Assembly: GCA_021816935.1 (NCBI GenBank) | Contig: JAKAWR010000002.1 | Location: 191,039 to 255,038, forward strand | Source of the DNA: Actinomycetes bacterium | Lineage (GTDB): Bacteria; Actinomycetota; Acidimicrobiia; Acidimicrobiales; JAMCPL01 | DNA: 64,000 nt | Direction: 5' to 3' | Shown: piece by piece, positions 26,288 through 34,480 of the stretch | How the letters are laid out: every line of letters begins with the position of its first letter | Position numbering within the stretch: the first letter of the stretch is position 1 | Program-made: the position numbers and the translations under genes | Notes under the pieces: model-generated | What the model was told of the DNA's origin: nothing | Databases searched by the model: none | The model's input: the letters and a program-made list of their open reading frames with translations, nothing else

Positions 26288-27325
26288 GTGGAATTGGGCG
26301 AGGTATACCGGCTGCAGGAACCGGGCGAGCTGGCAGAGGTGCTGTGCCTGCTCGACGAGGCGACCTCTGCGGACACTCACCGCGCGCTGGGCGAACACAA
26401 GTGGCTCGACCTGGTTCAGGGCGGAAGGCGGGGATATGCCGGGTACGCGATCCGTGATACCCGATCCGGCCGGATCGCCGGCTACGCCCACCTCTCGCGG
26501 GGCCGGGAAAGTTTCAGCGTCGAGATCGTGGTGCGCCCCGCATACAGGGACAACCTGATGGAGGTCGGCGAGCCGCTCCTCGGCGAAGTGCTGAGCACCA
26601 TCGAGACTTCGGGCAGCCTGCCCCTGCATCTTTGGATTGCGAAGCCCACGGTTGAACACGACCGGCTGGCGGCGAAGCTCGGCTTCGATCGGCATCGCGA
26701 CCTTTACCAGATGCGCCTCGCTCTCCCGGGGCCTGACGCCGGCGGACACGATGAAACGAATGAGACGAACCGCTCGGGTGATCCCGCAATTAGCGGGGAT
26801 GAAAGCAGGGCGGGGATCGGGGCGGAGCCCAGCCCGGGGAGCGGAACGGGGAGTAGGGAAGAGGCCAGCCCGGGGAGCGGAGCCGCCGTCCGCGCCTTCC
26901 TCCCGGGTCGGGACGAGGCCGGGTGGCTGGCTCTGAACAACCGGGCTTTCGAAGGCCACCCCGAGCAGGGCGGCTGGGATATGGAGACCCTTCTCGATCG
27001 GGAGCGGGAGAGCTGGTTCGACCCGAACGGCCTGCTCCTCTACGAGATCGGCAGCCGCCTCGTCGGAGCATGCTGGACGAAAATCCACACGGAGAGCGAG
27101 CCCGCTATGGGCGAGATCTACGTCATCTGCATCGATCCGGCATACCAGGGCCGCGGCCTGGCTGCCGGCCTCTTGCGCGCAGGCCTGGATCACATTGCCT
27201 CGCAAGGACTCAAGACGGCCATGCTGTATGTCGACGAGGGCAACGGCCCCGCTGTGAGGCTTTACAAGGCCTTCGGCTTCTCCGTCAACCACATCGACAG
27301 AGCTTTCGTCCACAAACACGCCTGA
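26288..27325 (+). CDS. mshD: Mycothiol synthase, double-GNAT acetyltransferase
   Basis: Acetylates Cys-GlcN-Ins to finish mycothiol, the actinobacterial thiol buffer. The 345 residues hold two GNAT domains. The first is degenerate (RRGYAGYAIRDTRSGRIAGY, then LAAKLGFDRHRDL). The second has the acetyl-CoA motif IDPAYQGRGLAAGLLRAGLD and the family-specific MLYVDEGNGPAVRLYKAFGF. The domains are joined by a low-complexity linker containing SPGSG twice, encoded by a short DNA duplication, so the protein is longer than the usual 300-320. The start is uncertain. The GTG at 26288 sits about ten bases after a TAGTCT box and could be leaderless; GTG 26228 is possible. Confidence 0.87.
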   Translation: MELGEVYRLQEPGELAEVLCLLDEATSADTHRALGEHKWLDLVQGGRRGYAGYAIRDTRSGRIAGYAHLSRGRESFSVEIVVRPAYRDNLMEVGEPLLGEVLSTIETSGSLPLHLWIAKPTVEHDRLAAKLGFDRHRDLYQMRLALPGPDAGGHDETNETNRSGDPAISGDESRAGIGAEPSPGSGTGSREEASPGSGAAVRAFLPGRDEAGWLALNNRAFEGHPEQGGWDMETLLDRERESWFDPNGLLLYEIGSRLVGACWTKIHTESEPAMGEIYVICIDPAYQGRGLAAGLLRAGLDHIASQGLKTAMLYVDEGNGPAVRLYKAFGFSVNHIDRAFVHKHA

Positions 27326-27413
27326 TTCAGTGCCCTGAGCAGCCGAGTCTCACCTGAACCGGTTGTTTGGACAGAGGTGTCGGGGGGATACCTGATTCGA
27401 TGCCCTGAGCAGC
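27321..27413. repeat. Two 23-base direct repeats 70 bases apart
   Basis: CCTGATTCAGTGCCCTGAGCAGC at 27321-27343 and the same sequence with AG changed to GA at 27391-27413 flank the 90-base convergent gap between mshD and the VIT1 gene. The first copy contains the mshD stop codon and the second ends just before the VIT1 stop. No inverted symmetry or T-run marks a terminator. They may be remains of a mobile element or a short duplicated tail. Confidence 0.6.
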
Positions 27414-27415
27414 GG

Positions 27416-28165
27416 TCAGCCGGGGGCGCCTGACCCCAACCCGACCGCGTGCCCGATCCCCCAGGTAACCGCCGTGGCGACGGCCACAAGCATGAGCTCG
27501 CGCAGCGCCGAGAACCACAGGGCCTTGCCGGTAAAGAACGAAAGTGCTGCGCCGATGGCAACAGCAAGCACTCCCGATGCCGCGATCGACCAGAGGACCG
27601 CAGCCGTCCCGCTGCCCACAAGCCAGGGCAGCAACGGCACCAAAGCACCGACCGCAAAGGAGGCAAGGGACGCAATCGAAGCGACGCCGGCCGATCCCTT
27701 CGCACCCGGGTCGAACCCGAGTTCCTCCCTTGCATGGGTCTCGAGTGCCAGCTCGGGATTGGCCATCGCCTCCGCGGCGAACTGCTCCGCTAGGCGTCTC
27801 GAAAAACCTCGCCTGATATAGATGAGCGCAAGCTCCTCCCGCTCTTTGTCGGCGTCGCGCTCTATCGCCCCCTTTTCGACCCTTAGCTCGCGTTCGAGCA
27901 ACTCCCCGTGTGCGCGCATGGAGATCAGCTCTCCCATGCCCATGGAGAAGGCACCGGCTATCAACCCCGCCAGACCTGCCAGCCGGACGATCCCCGCGGT
28001 CGGATGTGCGCCGGCGATGCCCAGGATCAGCGCCACATTTGTGATGAGGCCGTCGCTCACCCCGAAAACAGCAGCACGGCCACCGCCGGACTGGACGTTC
28101 CTGTGGTGATGTTCCTCCACCTGGTGCAGTTCTCCGCCATCGCCGGCGGGACCTGTGTATCCCAC
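27416..28165 (-). CDS. VIT1/CCC1 family iron/manganese transporter
   Basis: Membrane protein that moves Fe(II) or Mn(II) across the cytoplasmic membrane. The 249 residues have the family start VFGVSDGLITNVALILGIAG, GAFSMGMGELISMRAHGELL, a cytoplasmic Glu-rich helical metal-binding region (ERELRVEKGAIERDADKERE and EELALIYIRRGFS), and three C-terminal membrane segments. A His-rich N-terminus (HQVEEHHHRN) may bind metal. The GTG start overlaps the aroQ stop by one base. The link to the shikimate gene is probably only positional. Confidence 0.92.
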   Translation of the reverse strand: MGYTGPAGDGGELHQVEEHHHRNVQSGGGRAAVFGVSDGLITNVALILGIAGAHPTAGIVRLAGLAGLIAGAFSMGMGELISMRAHGELLERELRVEKGAIERDADKEREELALIYIRRGFSRRLAEQFAAEAMANPELALETHAREELGFDPGAKGSAGVASIASLASFAVGALVPLLPWLVGSGTAAVLWSIAASGVLAVAIGAALSFFTGKALWFSALRELMLVAVATAVTWGIGHAVGLGSGAPG

Positions 28166-28632
28166 TACGTTCGCGCCACGGGACTGAGTAGGCAGGCCAC
28201 TGCCCTCACCGCCAGCACGTACCCGACGGTGCCGAACCCTGCTATCGTGCCGACCGCCACTGGCGCCACCACCGACTTGTGCCGGAAATCCTCCCTGGCC
28301 TGAGGGTTGGACAGGTGAACCTCCACCACCACCCCGTCAAAGGCCGCCAGCGCATCGTGGAGCGACCAGGAGTAGTGGGTCAGCGCTCCCAGGTTCGCGA
28401 TGATACCGGCCGCCTCGCCGCGGGCCGCATGCACCCTTTCGACGAGCTCTGCCTCGCTGTTGGACTGGAAGTGCTCGAGCAACATGCCCAACGACTCAGC
28501 GGCGCTGCGCGCTCTCTCCACATGATCCGCGAGGCTCTCACGGCCATAAACCTCGGGCTCCCTCTCGCCAAGGAGGTCCAGATTGGGACCCGACAGCAAC
28601 AGGACCAGCGGCTTTCCGGGCATGGAGACCAC
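28165..28632 (-). CDS. aroQ: 3-dehydroquinate dehydratase, type II
   Basis: Dehydrates 3-dehydroquinate to 3-dehydroshikimate, shikimate step three. The 155 residues match type II enzymes: LLLSGPNLDLLGEREPEVYG with the catalytic Tyr/Arg loop, FQSNSEAELVERVH, IIANLGALTHYSWSLHDAL, VEVHLSNPQAREDFRHKS with the catalytic His, and a final VVAPVAVGTIAGFGTVGY. The start may be the ATG at 28623 rather than 28632. In actinobacteria aroQ normally follows aroB; here a 4.3-kb surface-protein gene and a MITE-like element lie between. The element ends only 56 bases upstream and may influence its promoter. Confidence 0.96.
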   Translation of the reverse strand: MVSMPGKPLVLLLSGPNLDLLGEREPEVYGRESLADHVERARSAAESLGMLLEHFQSNSEAELVERVHAARGEAAGIIANLGALTHYSWSLHDALAAFDGVVVEVHLSNPQAREDFRHKSVVAPVAVGTIAGFGTVGYVLAVRAVACLLSPVART

Positions 28633-28687
28633 ACTAGCCCGACCCGGGGGCCGGCGAGCCCGGCATCCCTATCCGCTGAGACTCTAA

Positions 28688-28847
28688 GGGCCCGTGTCAT
28701 AATTAATTGAGCGATCCCGACGGCCAGATGACGCCCCTGGCTGTGTCCTCGTCCTCGATGTACTCCCTGGTACATCTGTGTCCTCGTCCTTGCCAGATGA
28801 CGCCCCTGACTCGCCGGATATCATCCCACTAATTATGACACGGGCCC
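28688..28847. mobile_element. 160-base MITE-like element with 18-base perfect inverted repeats
   Basis: GGGCCCGTGTCATAATTA at 28688-28705 is perfectly inverted at 28830-28847, and both ends are flanked by a 3-base direct repeat TAA (28685-28687 and 28848-28850), as after transposition. There is no coding capacity. Inside, two pairs of direct repeats are nested: GCCAGATGACGCCCCTG (28723-28739 and 28792-28808) and CTGTGTCCTCGTCCT (28741-28755 and 28776-28790). The right end lies exactly at the stop codon of the surface-protein gene and leaves that stop as TAG. The mobilising transposase family is unknown to me. Confidence 0.8.
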
Positions 28848-31800
28848 TAAGGCCGTGACGTGGAAAGAAGTGCTAACTCGCCGTTGCTGGCTTGCGATGC
28901 GCCGTTGACACCAAGGAGATAGCAGGTTTCGACGGCGGGGCATGACAGGGACTGGCTGGGCGTGTTCGAGCCCGACCCGCCGAGCAGGAAGTCCCGGTAT
29001 CCCGGAGGAAACATGGCAGAGTCGTCAACGAATGACTCGCCGCCATCGGTGGTTGAGAATGCCAGGGCTTGATTCGCTGTCGAAGAAGGGGGCTGACCGT
29101 ATCCGACGGCCAGGCAGTCCTGTGCGCTCGAACATGCCACGGCTTCCATCTGTACCGTGCCACCGCAGTAGTCCGTGGAAGCCAATGGAGAGCCGGAATT
29201 TTCCACGCAAAGAGGATAATACCCGGGCGGTGCATTTTGCGAAAGGTCGAACCACGTCGATCCACCGTTCGGCGATTCGACCATGACGGGAGCACCGAAA
29301 TCCGCAGTAACGGCCGAGTTTTCGCCAGCGAACCAGCAGCCCGCAACGGACTGGCACATCAGCGAGGAACTAGGGGAACCACCCGCAGGCTGGACGCTGG
29401 GCGGCAGGTGAGGGTCGTCATTAGTCCAGGTAGCGCCTCCGTCACCTGTCGAGATGACTGATTCGAAATACGGGTTGTGGTACGCGTCGTCCAACCCGAG
29501 CACGGTGCAGTCCTCTGCCGTGAAACAGGAGACCATCCACGGCAGGAAGTCGTTTATCGGGATTCCCGGAGTTCTGTCTACCCAGGTATTGCCCCCGTCG
29601 GTGGTGGCGATCATGCTGTAGGCTGCGACGCCGCTCCAAGGAGTGGTAGTGGGCATGTCGGCCATGCCCACGAGGACGATGCAGGTTCCAGGAGGCGCGC
29701 AGGATATAGCCGTAGGAGGCCCCCACGAGTCGCGGTTACTGGCGGCCATGCTCTTGGCCCCCGCTGGCATGGCCGCGTACTCATCTGTCCAGGAGGTGCC
29801 GGCGTCGGTCGTCTTGAAGACGTCGGTCGACCACACGCTGAGCGTGCTGGATCCGGGAAGAGGGATCGCAATGCCCGCGGCAAGGAAGCAGGTCGACACC
29901 GAAACGCAGGACAGGCCCGCCGGAGCGGAGGCCCGAGCCGGAGACGGCAGCGCGCCCGTGATGTCGACCCACATCGCGCCGGAGTCGGCCGTGTAATACA
30001 GGTGCGGGTAACCGCTCTTCGGGCCCACTGCCAGAATGTAGCAAGTGGTCGCAGATGGGCATGCAAGGCTCCGCGGATTATCGGCAGATGCTCCGGGGGG
30101 CAGCAACTGGGGAAGGAAGGAGACGGTCTGGGCGATCGTCGCCGTCGCGGTGTGACCGCCTTGCGCATCGGTCGCCGTCACCGTACAGGTCTCGATCTTC
30201 GTAGATGCGGTGTAGGTATCCTGAGCCTCGCCGCCGGGACCGGTCGTAACCGAAGGCGCGGATAGCGTGCCGCAACTGGACGGCGAGACCGCGAACGAAA
30301 CGCTATCGCCCGGCACCGGCTGACCCTGGGTCGACACGACTATAGCGGTGATCGTGGATGCAGACGACGTGAGCGCTACAAGCGAGGGCGACTGCGTCAC
30401 AAGGGTGAGCGGTTCGAGGCCGCCAGGCGCCTGAGCGACGGGCCAGGTGACTGAAATCACCGTTGTCGAATAGCTCGCGACCTCGACGTCGAGGAGCTTG
30501 AAGGTTATGCCCGCGGTAGCCTCGATACCAGCCTTCAGCGTCCACCAGGGATCGGCCGTGGCAGAGGCATCGAGCTCGGTGAAGCCGTCGACGCCGAAGG
30601 TCGGCCCGACAATGCCATAGATAAGAATGTCGAGCTCGGGCCCGGCCGATAGCTTGACTGATGCGTCGCCACTCACGAGAGGGGTGCCGCCATTGACCGT
30701 GTGGTCGAATGAGGAGGTGGGCGAGCAACCGCCTCCCGAGCACGTGAGGCCGGCTGACATGTCCGCCTCCTCGGTCACCGAATCGGCTATCCCGACCGTC
30801 ACCTGGCCGTCGAGTGAGATCTTGAAGTCGAGCTCGGGCACGAGAACCACTGGAACCGGCCCGATCTGCAAGTCAATTGGATCCAGGATGTCCTCACCCA
30901 GGTCGACGGAATCGCTGTAGCTTGCGGCGACGGTCGCGGTGGCGGACAGCGCCAGCTCGCCGGTTTGGGAAGCCGACACCGAGAAGCTCACCTGCGGCGA
31001 CTGGAACAGGGGGAAGTTCACCGAGAAGTTGAACGATACCGACATCCCGACGCACCCGGAGGCCGTAATACTGCCTGACGTTGAACTGAAAAGCGGCACG
31101 TCTGAAAGCGCCACGGTGAAGCCAGGCCCACAAGCAGGCGAGGGAGAGGCGGCTTCCTGCAACATCGCACCTTGCATATTTGGCTGCGTCGATGCAACCG
31201 CTGAGGGATCGAGAGTCCCACCGGTAGAGAATCCTCCACCGGCGAGAGCATGGCCGAGGTCGGTGGGGGCGGTGGTCACAGTCACGGTAGATCCTGATGT
31301 CGACACGCCGGTTACAAGGCGAAGCAGCCCGTCGGGAGTGTAGGAACTCGACGGGAGAGCCAGGGTGTCACCGGGCAGGAGGGCCGACAGCTGGGGGGTG
31401 GAGGAGGAAAAGGTGAGCGTGGACCCACGGGGACTCGCCGAAGCGAGGACCTGCTCGCTCGCTGCCGAGAGTACCTGGGTCGTCGGGGGCACCACGGTGA
31501 AGCCGGAAAGATAGCCGAATACGTCGACCACGATGTCGACTGCCCCGCTGTAGTTGTAGATATCCACGCCACCGTTGCCGCCGAGCTTCGCCACGACGAG
31601 GTTGGGGGTAGGCGATCCCGGGATCACGTTCACGTCGCTTGCGAGCGGCGTGGGAACGCCCGCGGGGTACACCGTCAGGTACGTCGGCACCTCCGCGCCG
31701 ACCGCCGTCACGTTGAGCACCGCGGACAGCGGCGGTACCGAAGCGGTTTCCGGCGGGACACCCCCCTTCCCCGCCACCTGAACGGCGAGGACGCCGCCGC

Positions 31801-33151
31801 TGTAGAGGGTGTCGCCCGCATAGGGTTCACTTGATCCGCTCCGGGTGTCCGCAATGCGCTGCGGGCTTTCCGTGGTCAGGTACGATCCCCCGCCTGCCCC
31901 GCCGCTCCCAGTTGACGGCGGGGTGTAGTAGCCGCCGGCATCGATAATAACGTTCACGTCACCGGAGTTGTTGTAGACGGACACCTCACCCCCCGTCCCG
32001 AGGGGCACCGCCAGGCGGTTGGCTCGGGTCTGGCCGGGGGCGATGTTCAGATCGGATGCGAGCGGGCGGGGTGACCCGGTCGGCCAAACCGTGAGGTACG
32101 TCGGGCGAGAGGCTCCTGTGGCCGTCAGGTTGAGCACGGCTGCGACAGCTCCGGTGAGAGGCACGCCCCCTGCACCTGCGACAGGGACGTCGAGGGTGGA
32201 GCCGGGACCCAGGGTGTGGCCCGCTTCGGGCTCATTCGACCCCGGCCTCGTGTCGGCCAGGCGCTCAGGGGGAAGTGGGTTGTAAAGGCCTGCCGCAGCC
32301 CCTGGCGGAGCACCGTCTGTGGCATAACCCTGTACGTCGACGACGACGTCGGCGAGCCCGCTCTCGTTGTAGACAGCAACCTGGCCGCCAGATCCGAGCT
32401 GGACCTCCGTTAGATTGGCCACCGTCTGGCCCGCAGTCCAGTTGAGGTTCGAAGCCGTCGGTCTCGCTCCGCCAGCCGGCCAGATCGTGAGGTAAGAGGA
32501 GGCCGTCGTCCCGGTGACCGTGACGTTCAACGTTGCCGCCGTTGCGCCCGTAGTGGGAACGCCCCCCACGCCCGCCACCTGGACGGAAAGCGACGACCCG
32601 GGACCGAGCGTGTGGCCCGAGTATGGTTCGTTCGATCCCGGCCTCGTGTCGGCTATGCGGTTCGGATGCACGGGAACATAAAGACTTCCGGACTCGGTCG
32701 GCGTCACCGCTGAAGACGGAGAAGACGGAGAACCCGCGCCAGAGGCGTTGGCAGCCGTAACCGTGAAGGTATACGGGGTCTGCGGCGAGAGCCCGTCAAC
32801 CGTGGCCGTTTCCGAGGTCCCGGGAACGGTCAGTGTGATACCGCCCGGCGAGGAGGTGATCGCGTAGGACGTGATCGTCGAGCTACCCGTCGACAATGGA
32901 GGCGACCAGGCGAGGGTGGCGATACCGGTGCCGGCCGTGACGGAGGTGATTGCCGGGGACCCCGGCACACCTGATTGGGCAGCCGCAACGGGCGCAACGG
33001 CGGCAATGCCGGAGGCGATGGTAACCATCACCAGGACAAGGGCCACCTTACGTATGTGGCTACCTGGCCGCACGCGACTCCCCGAGCGCGTGATGCGCCC
33101 CGTAGGGAACGTGGACGCCCCACCTGCGCCGGCCCCACCGACCCGCTTCAT
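28847..33151 (-). CDS. Giant secreted surface protein with Fn3, RIADTRPG repeats, Ig-like and BNR-type repeats
   Basis: The 1434-residue exported protein starts with a basic region and a signal peptide (VALVLVMVTIASGIAAVAPVAAAQ, residues about 36-59). Then come a fibronectin type III domain (about 60-155), three repeats of about 130 residues each beginning RIADTRPGS, RLADTRPGS or RIADTRSGS and ending VVDVQGY-like, a unique beta-rich central region with paired cysteines (about 560-900), a bacterial Ig-like domain (TQGQPVPGDSVSFAVSPSSC), and C-terminal sialidase/BNR-like repeats of the type ISCAPPGTC plus TTDGGNTWVD. The likely role is adhesion or surface coating. No LPXTG or membrane anchor is seen. 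The ATG seems leaderless (see promoter). It splits aroB from aroQ. Confidence 0.9.
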   Translation of the reverse strand: MKRVGGAGAGGASTFPTGRITRSGSRVRPGSHIRKVALVLVMVTIASGIAAVAPVAAAQSGVPGSPAITSVTAGTGIATLAWSPPLSTGSSTITSYAITSSPGGITLTVPGTSETATVDGLSPQTPYTFTVTAANASGAGSPSSPSSAVTPTESGSLYVPVHPNRIADTRPGSNEPYSGHTLGPGSSLSVQVAGVGGVPTTGATAATLNVTVTGTTASSYLTIWPAGGARPTASNLNWTAGQTVANLTEVQLGSGGQVAVYNESGLADVVVDVQGYATDGAPPGAAAGLYNPLPPERLADTRPGSNEPEAGHTLGPGSTLDVPVAGAGGVPLTGAVAAVLNLTATGASRPTYLTVWPTGSPRPLASDLNIAPGQTRANRLAVPLGTGGEVSVYNNSGDVNVIIDAGGYYTPPSTGSGGAGGGSYLTTESPQRIADTRSGSSEPYAGDTLYSGGVLAVQVAGKGGVPPETASVPPLSAVLNVTAVGAEVPTYLTVYPAGVPTPLASDVNVIPGSPTPNLVVAKLGGNGGVDIYNYSGAVDIVVDVFGYLSGFTVVPPTTQVLSAASEQVLASASPRGSTLTFSSSTPQLSALLPGDTLALPSSSYTPDGLLRLVTGVSTSGSTVTVTTAPTDLGHALAGGGFSTGGTLDPSAVASTQPNMQGAMLQEAASPSPACGPGFTVALSDVPLFSSTSGSITASGCVGMSVSFNFSVNFPLFQSPQVSFSVSASQTGELALSATATVAASYSDSVDLGEDILDPIDLQIGPVPVVLVPELDFKISLDGQVTVGIADSVTEEADMSAGLTCSGGGCSPTSSFDHTVNGGTPLVSGDASVKLSAGPELDILIYGIVGPTFGVDGFTELDASATADPWWTLKAGIEATAGITFKLLDVEVASYSTTVISVTWPVAQAPGGLEPLTLVTQSPSLVALTSSASTITAIVVSTQGQPVPGDSVSFAVSPSSCGTLSAPSVTTGPGGEAQDTYTASTKIETCTVTATDAQGGHTATATIAQTVSFLPQLLPPGASADNPRSLACPSATTCYILAVGPKSGYPHLYYTADSGAMWVDITGALPSPARASAPAGLSCVSVSTCFLAAGIAIPLPGSSTLSVWSTDVFKTTDAGTSWTDEYAAMPAGAKSMAASNRDSWGPPTAISCAPPGTCIVLVGMADMPTTTPWSGVAAYSMIATTDGGNTWVDRTPGIPINDFLPWMVSCFTAEDCTVLGLDDAYHNPYFESVISTGDGGATWTNDDPHLPPSVQPAGGSPSSSLMCQSVAGCWFAGENSAVTADFGAPVMVESPNGGSTWFDLSQNAPPGYYPLCVENSGSPLASTDYCGGTVQMEAVACSSAQDCLAVGYGQPPSSTANQALAFSTTDGGESFVDDSAMFPPGYRDFLLGGSGSNTPSQSLSCPAVETCYLLGVNGASQASNGELALLSTSRP

Positions 33152-33157
33152 AGTACA

Positions 33158-33166
33158 AACATATCA
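33158..33166 (-). promoter_or_regulatory. Extended -10 element directly upstream of the surface-protein ATG
   Basis: On the minus strand TGATATGTT ends six bases before the ATG at 33151, matching the extended -10 form TGnTATAAT with two changes. No Shine-Dalgarno sequence lies in between. Transcription would start at or next to the ATG, giving a leaderless mRNA, which is common in actinobacteria. A -35 element is not evident. Confidence 0.4.
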
Positions 33167-33241
33167 GGCGCGGCTTGGGGACGCCGGCTCGACGTTTGCC
33201 GTCCGCAAGAGGGGTGCAGGCGCCGGGTGCAGGGTGGATGC

Positions 33242-34480
33242 TTACCGGCGTAGCTCGAAAAGCCCTGAAAGGGTGTCCGCAACCACGTCCTCCGGCACGC
33301 CGGACACTCTTTCCAGGCCTCCGGGACCGTCGAGTACGAAGTCGAGGCTCCCGGTCACCTTCTTGTCGCGTCTCATGAACTCGATCAGCGCACTCGCGTC
33401 CGTCCCCGGGGGGATGACAGACGGCAGCCCCAGACCGTCCACTACGGCCCGGTGCTCCCCGACGCGCTCGGCATTGATGCGCCCGAGTTTGCAAGCCAGC
33501 TCTGCGGCGTAAACGAGCCCGATCGCAACAGCCTCACCATGCAGGAGGCGCGAGGGGGGACCGTCACCCGAGCCACTGTCCGGACCCGCATCCGGACCGG
33601 CCTGCGAAGCGATCATCACCGGCGACCGGGCATCTCCCCCCGCCAGACCGCCTACACCCTCCAAAGCGTGCGCAAGCGTGTGACCGTAGTTGAGGAGGAC
33701 CCTTCGCCCTGACCTCGACTCCCTCTCGTCGCCAGATACGATTGCCGCCTTGATGCCCGCGCAATGGGCCACCTGGTCGATAAGGTCCATCGAAAGCAGG
33801 GCGGCCCCAATCGCGCCGCCAGGCGCCCTGTTGCCCTCGCCTGAGTCGAACGCTCCTCCGGCGGCGCCAACGGACTCCTGTCCCGATCCGACACTCAACG
33901 CCTGCCCGCCAGAGTCGATGAACGCATACTTGGCAATCTCACCCCTTCCGGACGCAAGCTCGCTACTGGGAAGCGTCGCGAGGGTAGCGACGTCACACAG
34001 GACTGCGGAAGGCTGCCAAAAGGTACCCGCCAGGTTCTTGCCCTCCGGAAGGTTAACGCCGGTCTTGCCGCCGATCGCCGCGTCAACCTGGGCAAGAAGC
34101 GTCGTAGCCACATTGATGTAGCGAATGCCCCTGTGATAGACCGACGCTGCAAAGCCGGCCAGATCCGTCACCACGCCCCCGCCGACAGCGATCACCAGGT
34201 CGCTTCTGGTCATTCCCGCCAGCGCCATGCGGCTGCACAGCGACTCGACTACGGTCATCGCCTTCGCATCTTCGCCGGGCGGAACGGTGAGGACCTCGGA
34301 GGGAATACCCGGATCCACCGTCACGGGTATGCCTTCCTGGGTGACGATCACCGAACGGCGCGCCTCGACCGCCACGGACGCGACCACCTCCGGAAGGCTC
34401 CCGAGAATAGACGAGCCCACCGTCACCTGGTAGCTACGGTCCGCCAGGGACACCTCCACCTTGACCGGGATTCTATCCAC
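33242..34480 (-). CDS. aroB: 3-dehydroquinate synthase
   Basis: Converts DAHP to 3-dehydroquinate using NAD and a metal. The motifs are all present: AVGGGVVTDLAGFAASVYHR, TTLLAQVDAAIGGKTGVNLP, NYGHTLAHALE and LLHGEAVAIGLVYAAEL with the metal-binding histidines. The 412 residues exceed the usual 360 because of two low-complexity insertions, one after FIDSGGQALSVGSGQ and one before the LLHGE motif (GPDAGPDSGSGDGPP). The GTG at 34480 overlaps the aroC-aroK stop by eight bases. Longer upstream starts lack homology. Confidence 0.96.
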   Translation of the reverse strand: MDRIPVKVEVSLADRSYQVTVGSSILGSLPEVVASVAVEARRSVIVTQEGIPVTVDPGIPSEVLTVPPGEDAKAMTVVESLCSRMALAGMTRSDLVIAVGGGVVTDLAGFAASVYHRGIRYINVATTLLAQVDAAIGGKTGVNLPEGKNLAGTFWQPSAVLCDVATLATLPSSELASGRGEIAKYAFIDSGGQALSVGSGQESVGAAGGAFDSGEGNRAPGGAIGAALLSMDLIDQVAHCAGIKAAIVSGDERESRSGRRVLLNYGHTLAHALEGVGGLAGGDARSPVMIASQAGPDAGPDSGSGDGPPSRLLHGEAVAIGLVYAAELACKLGRINAERVGEHRAVVDGLGLPSVIPPGTDASALIEFMRRDKKVTGSLDFVLDGPGGLERVSGVPEDVVADTLSGLFELRR

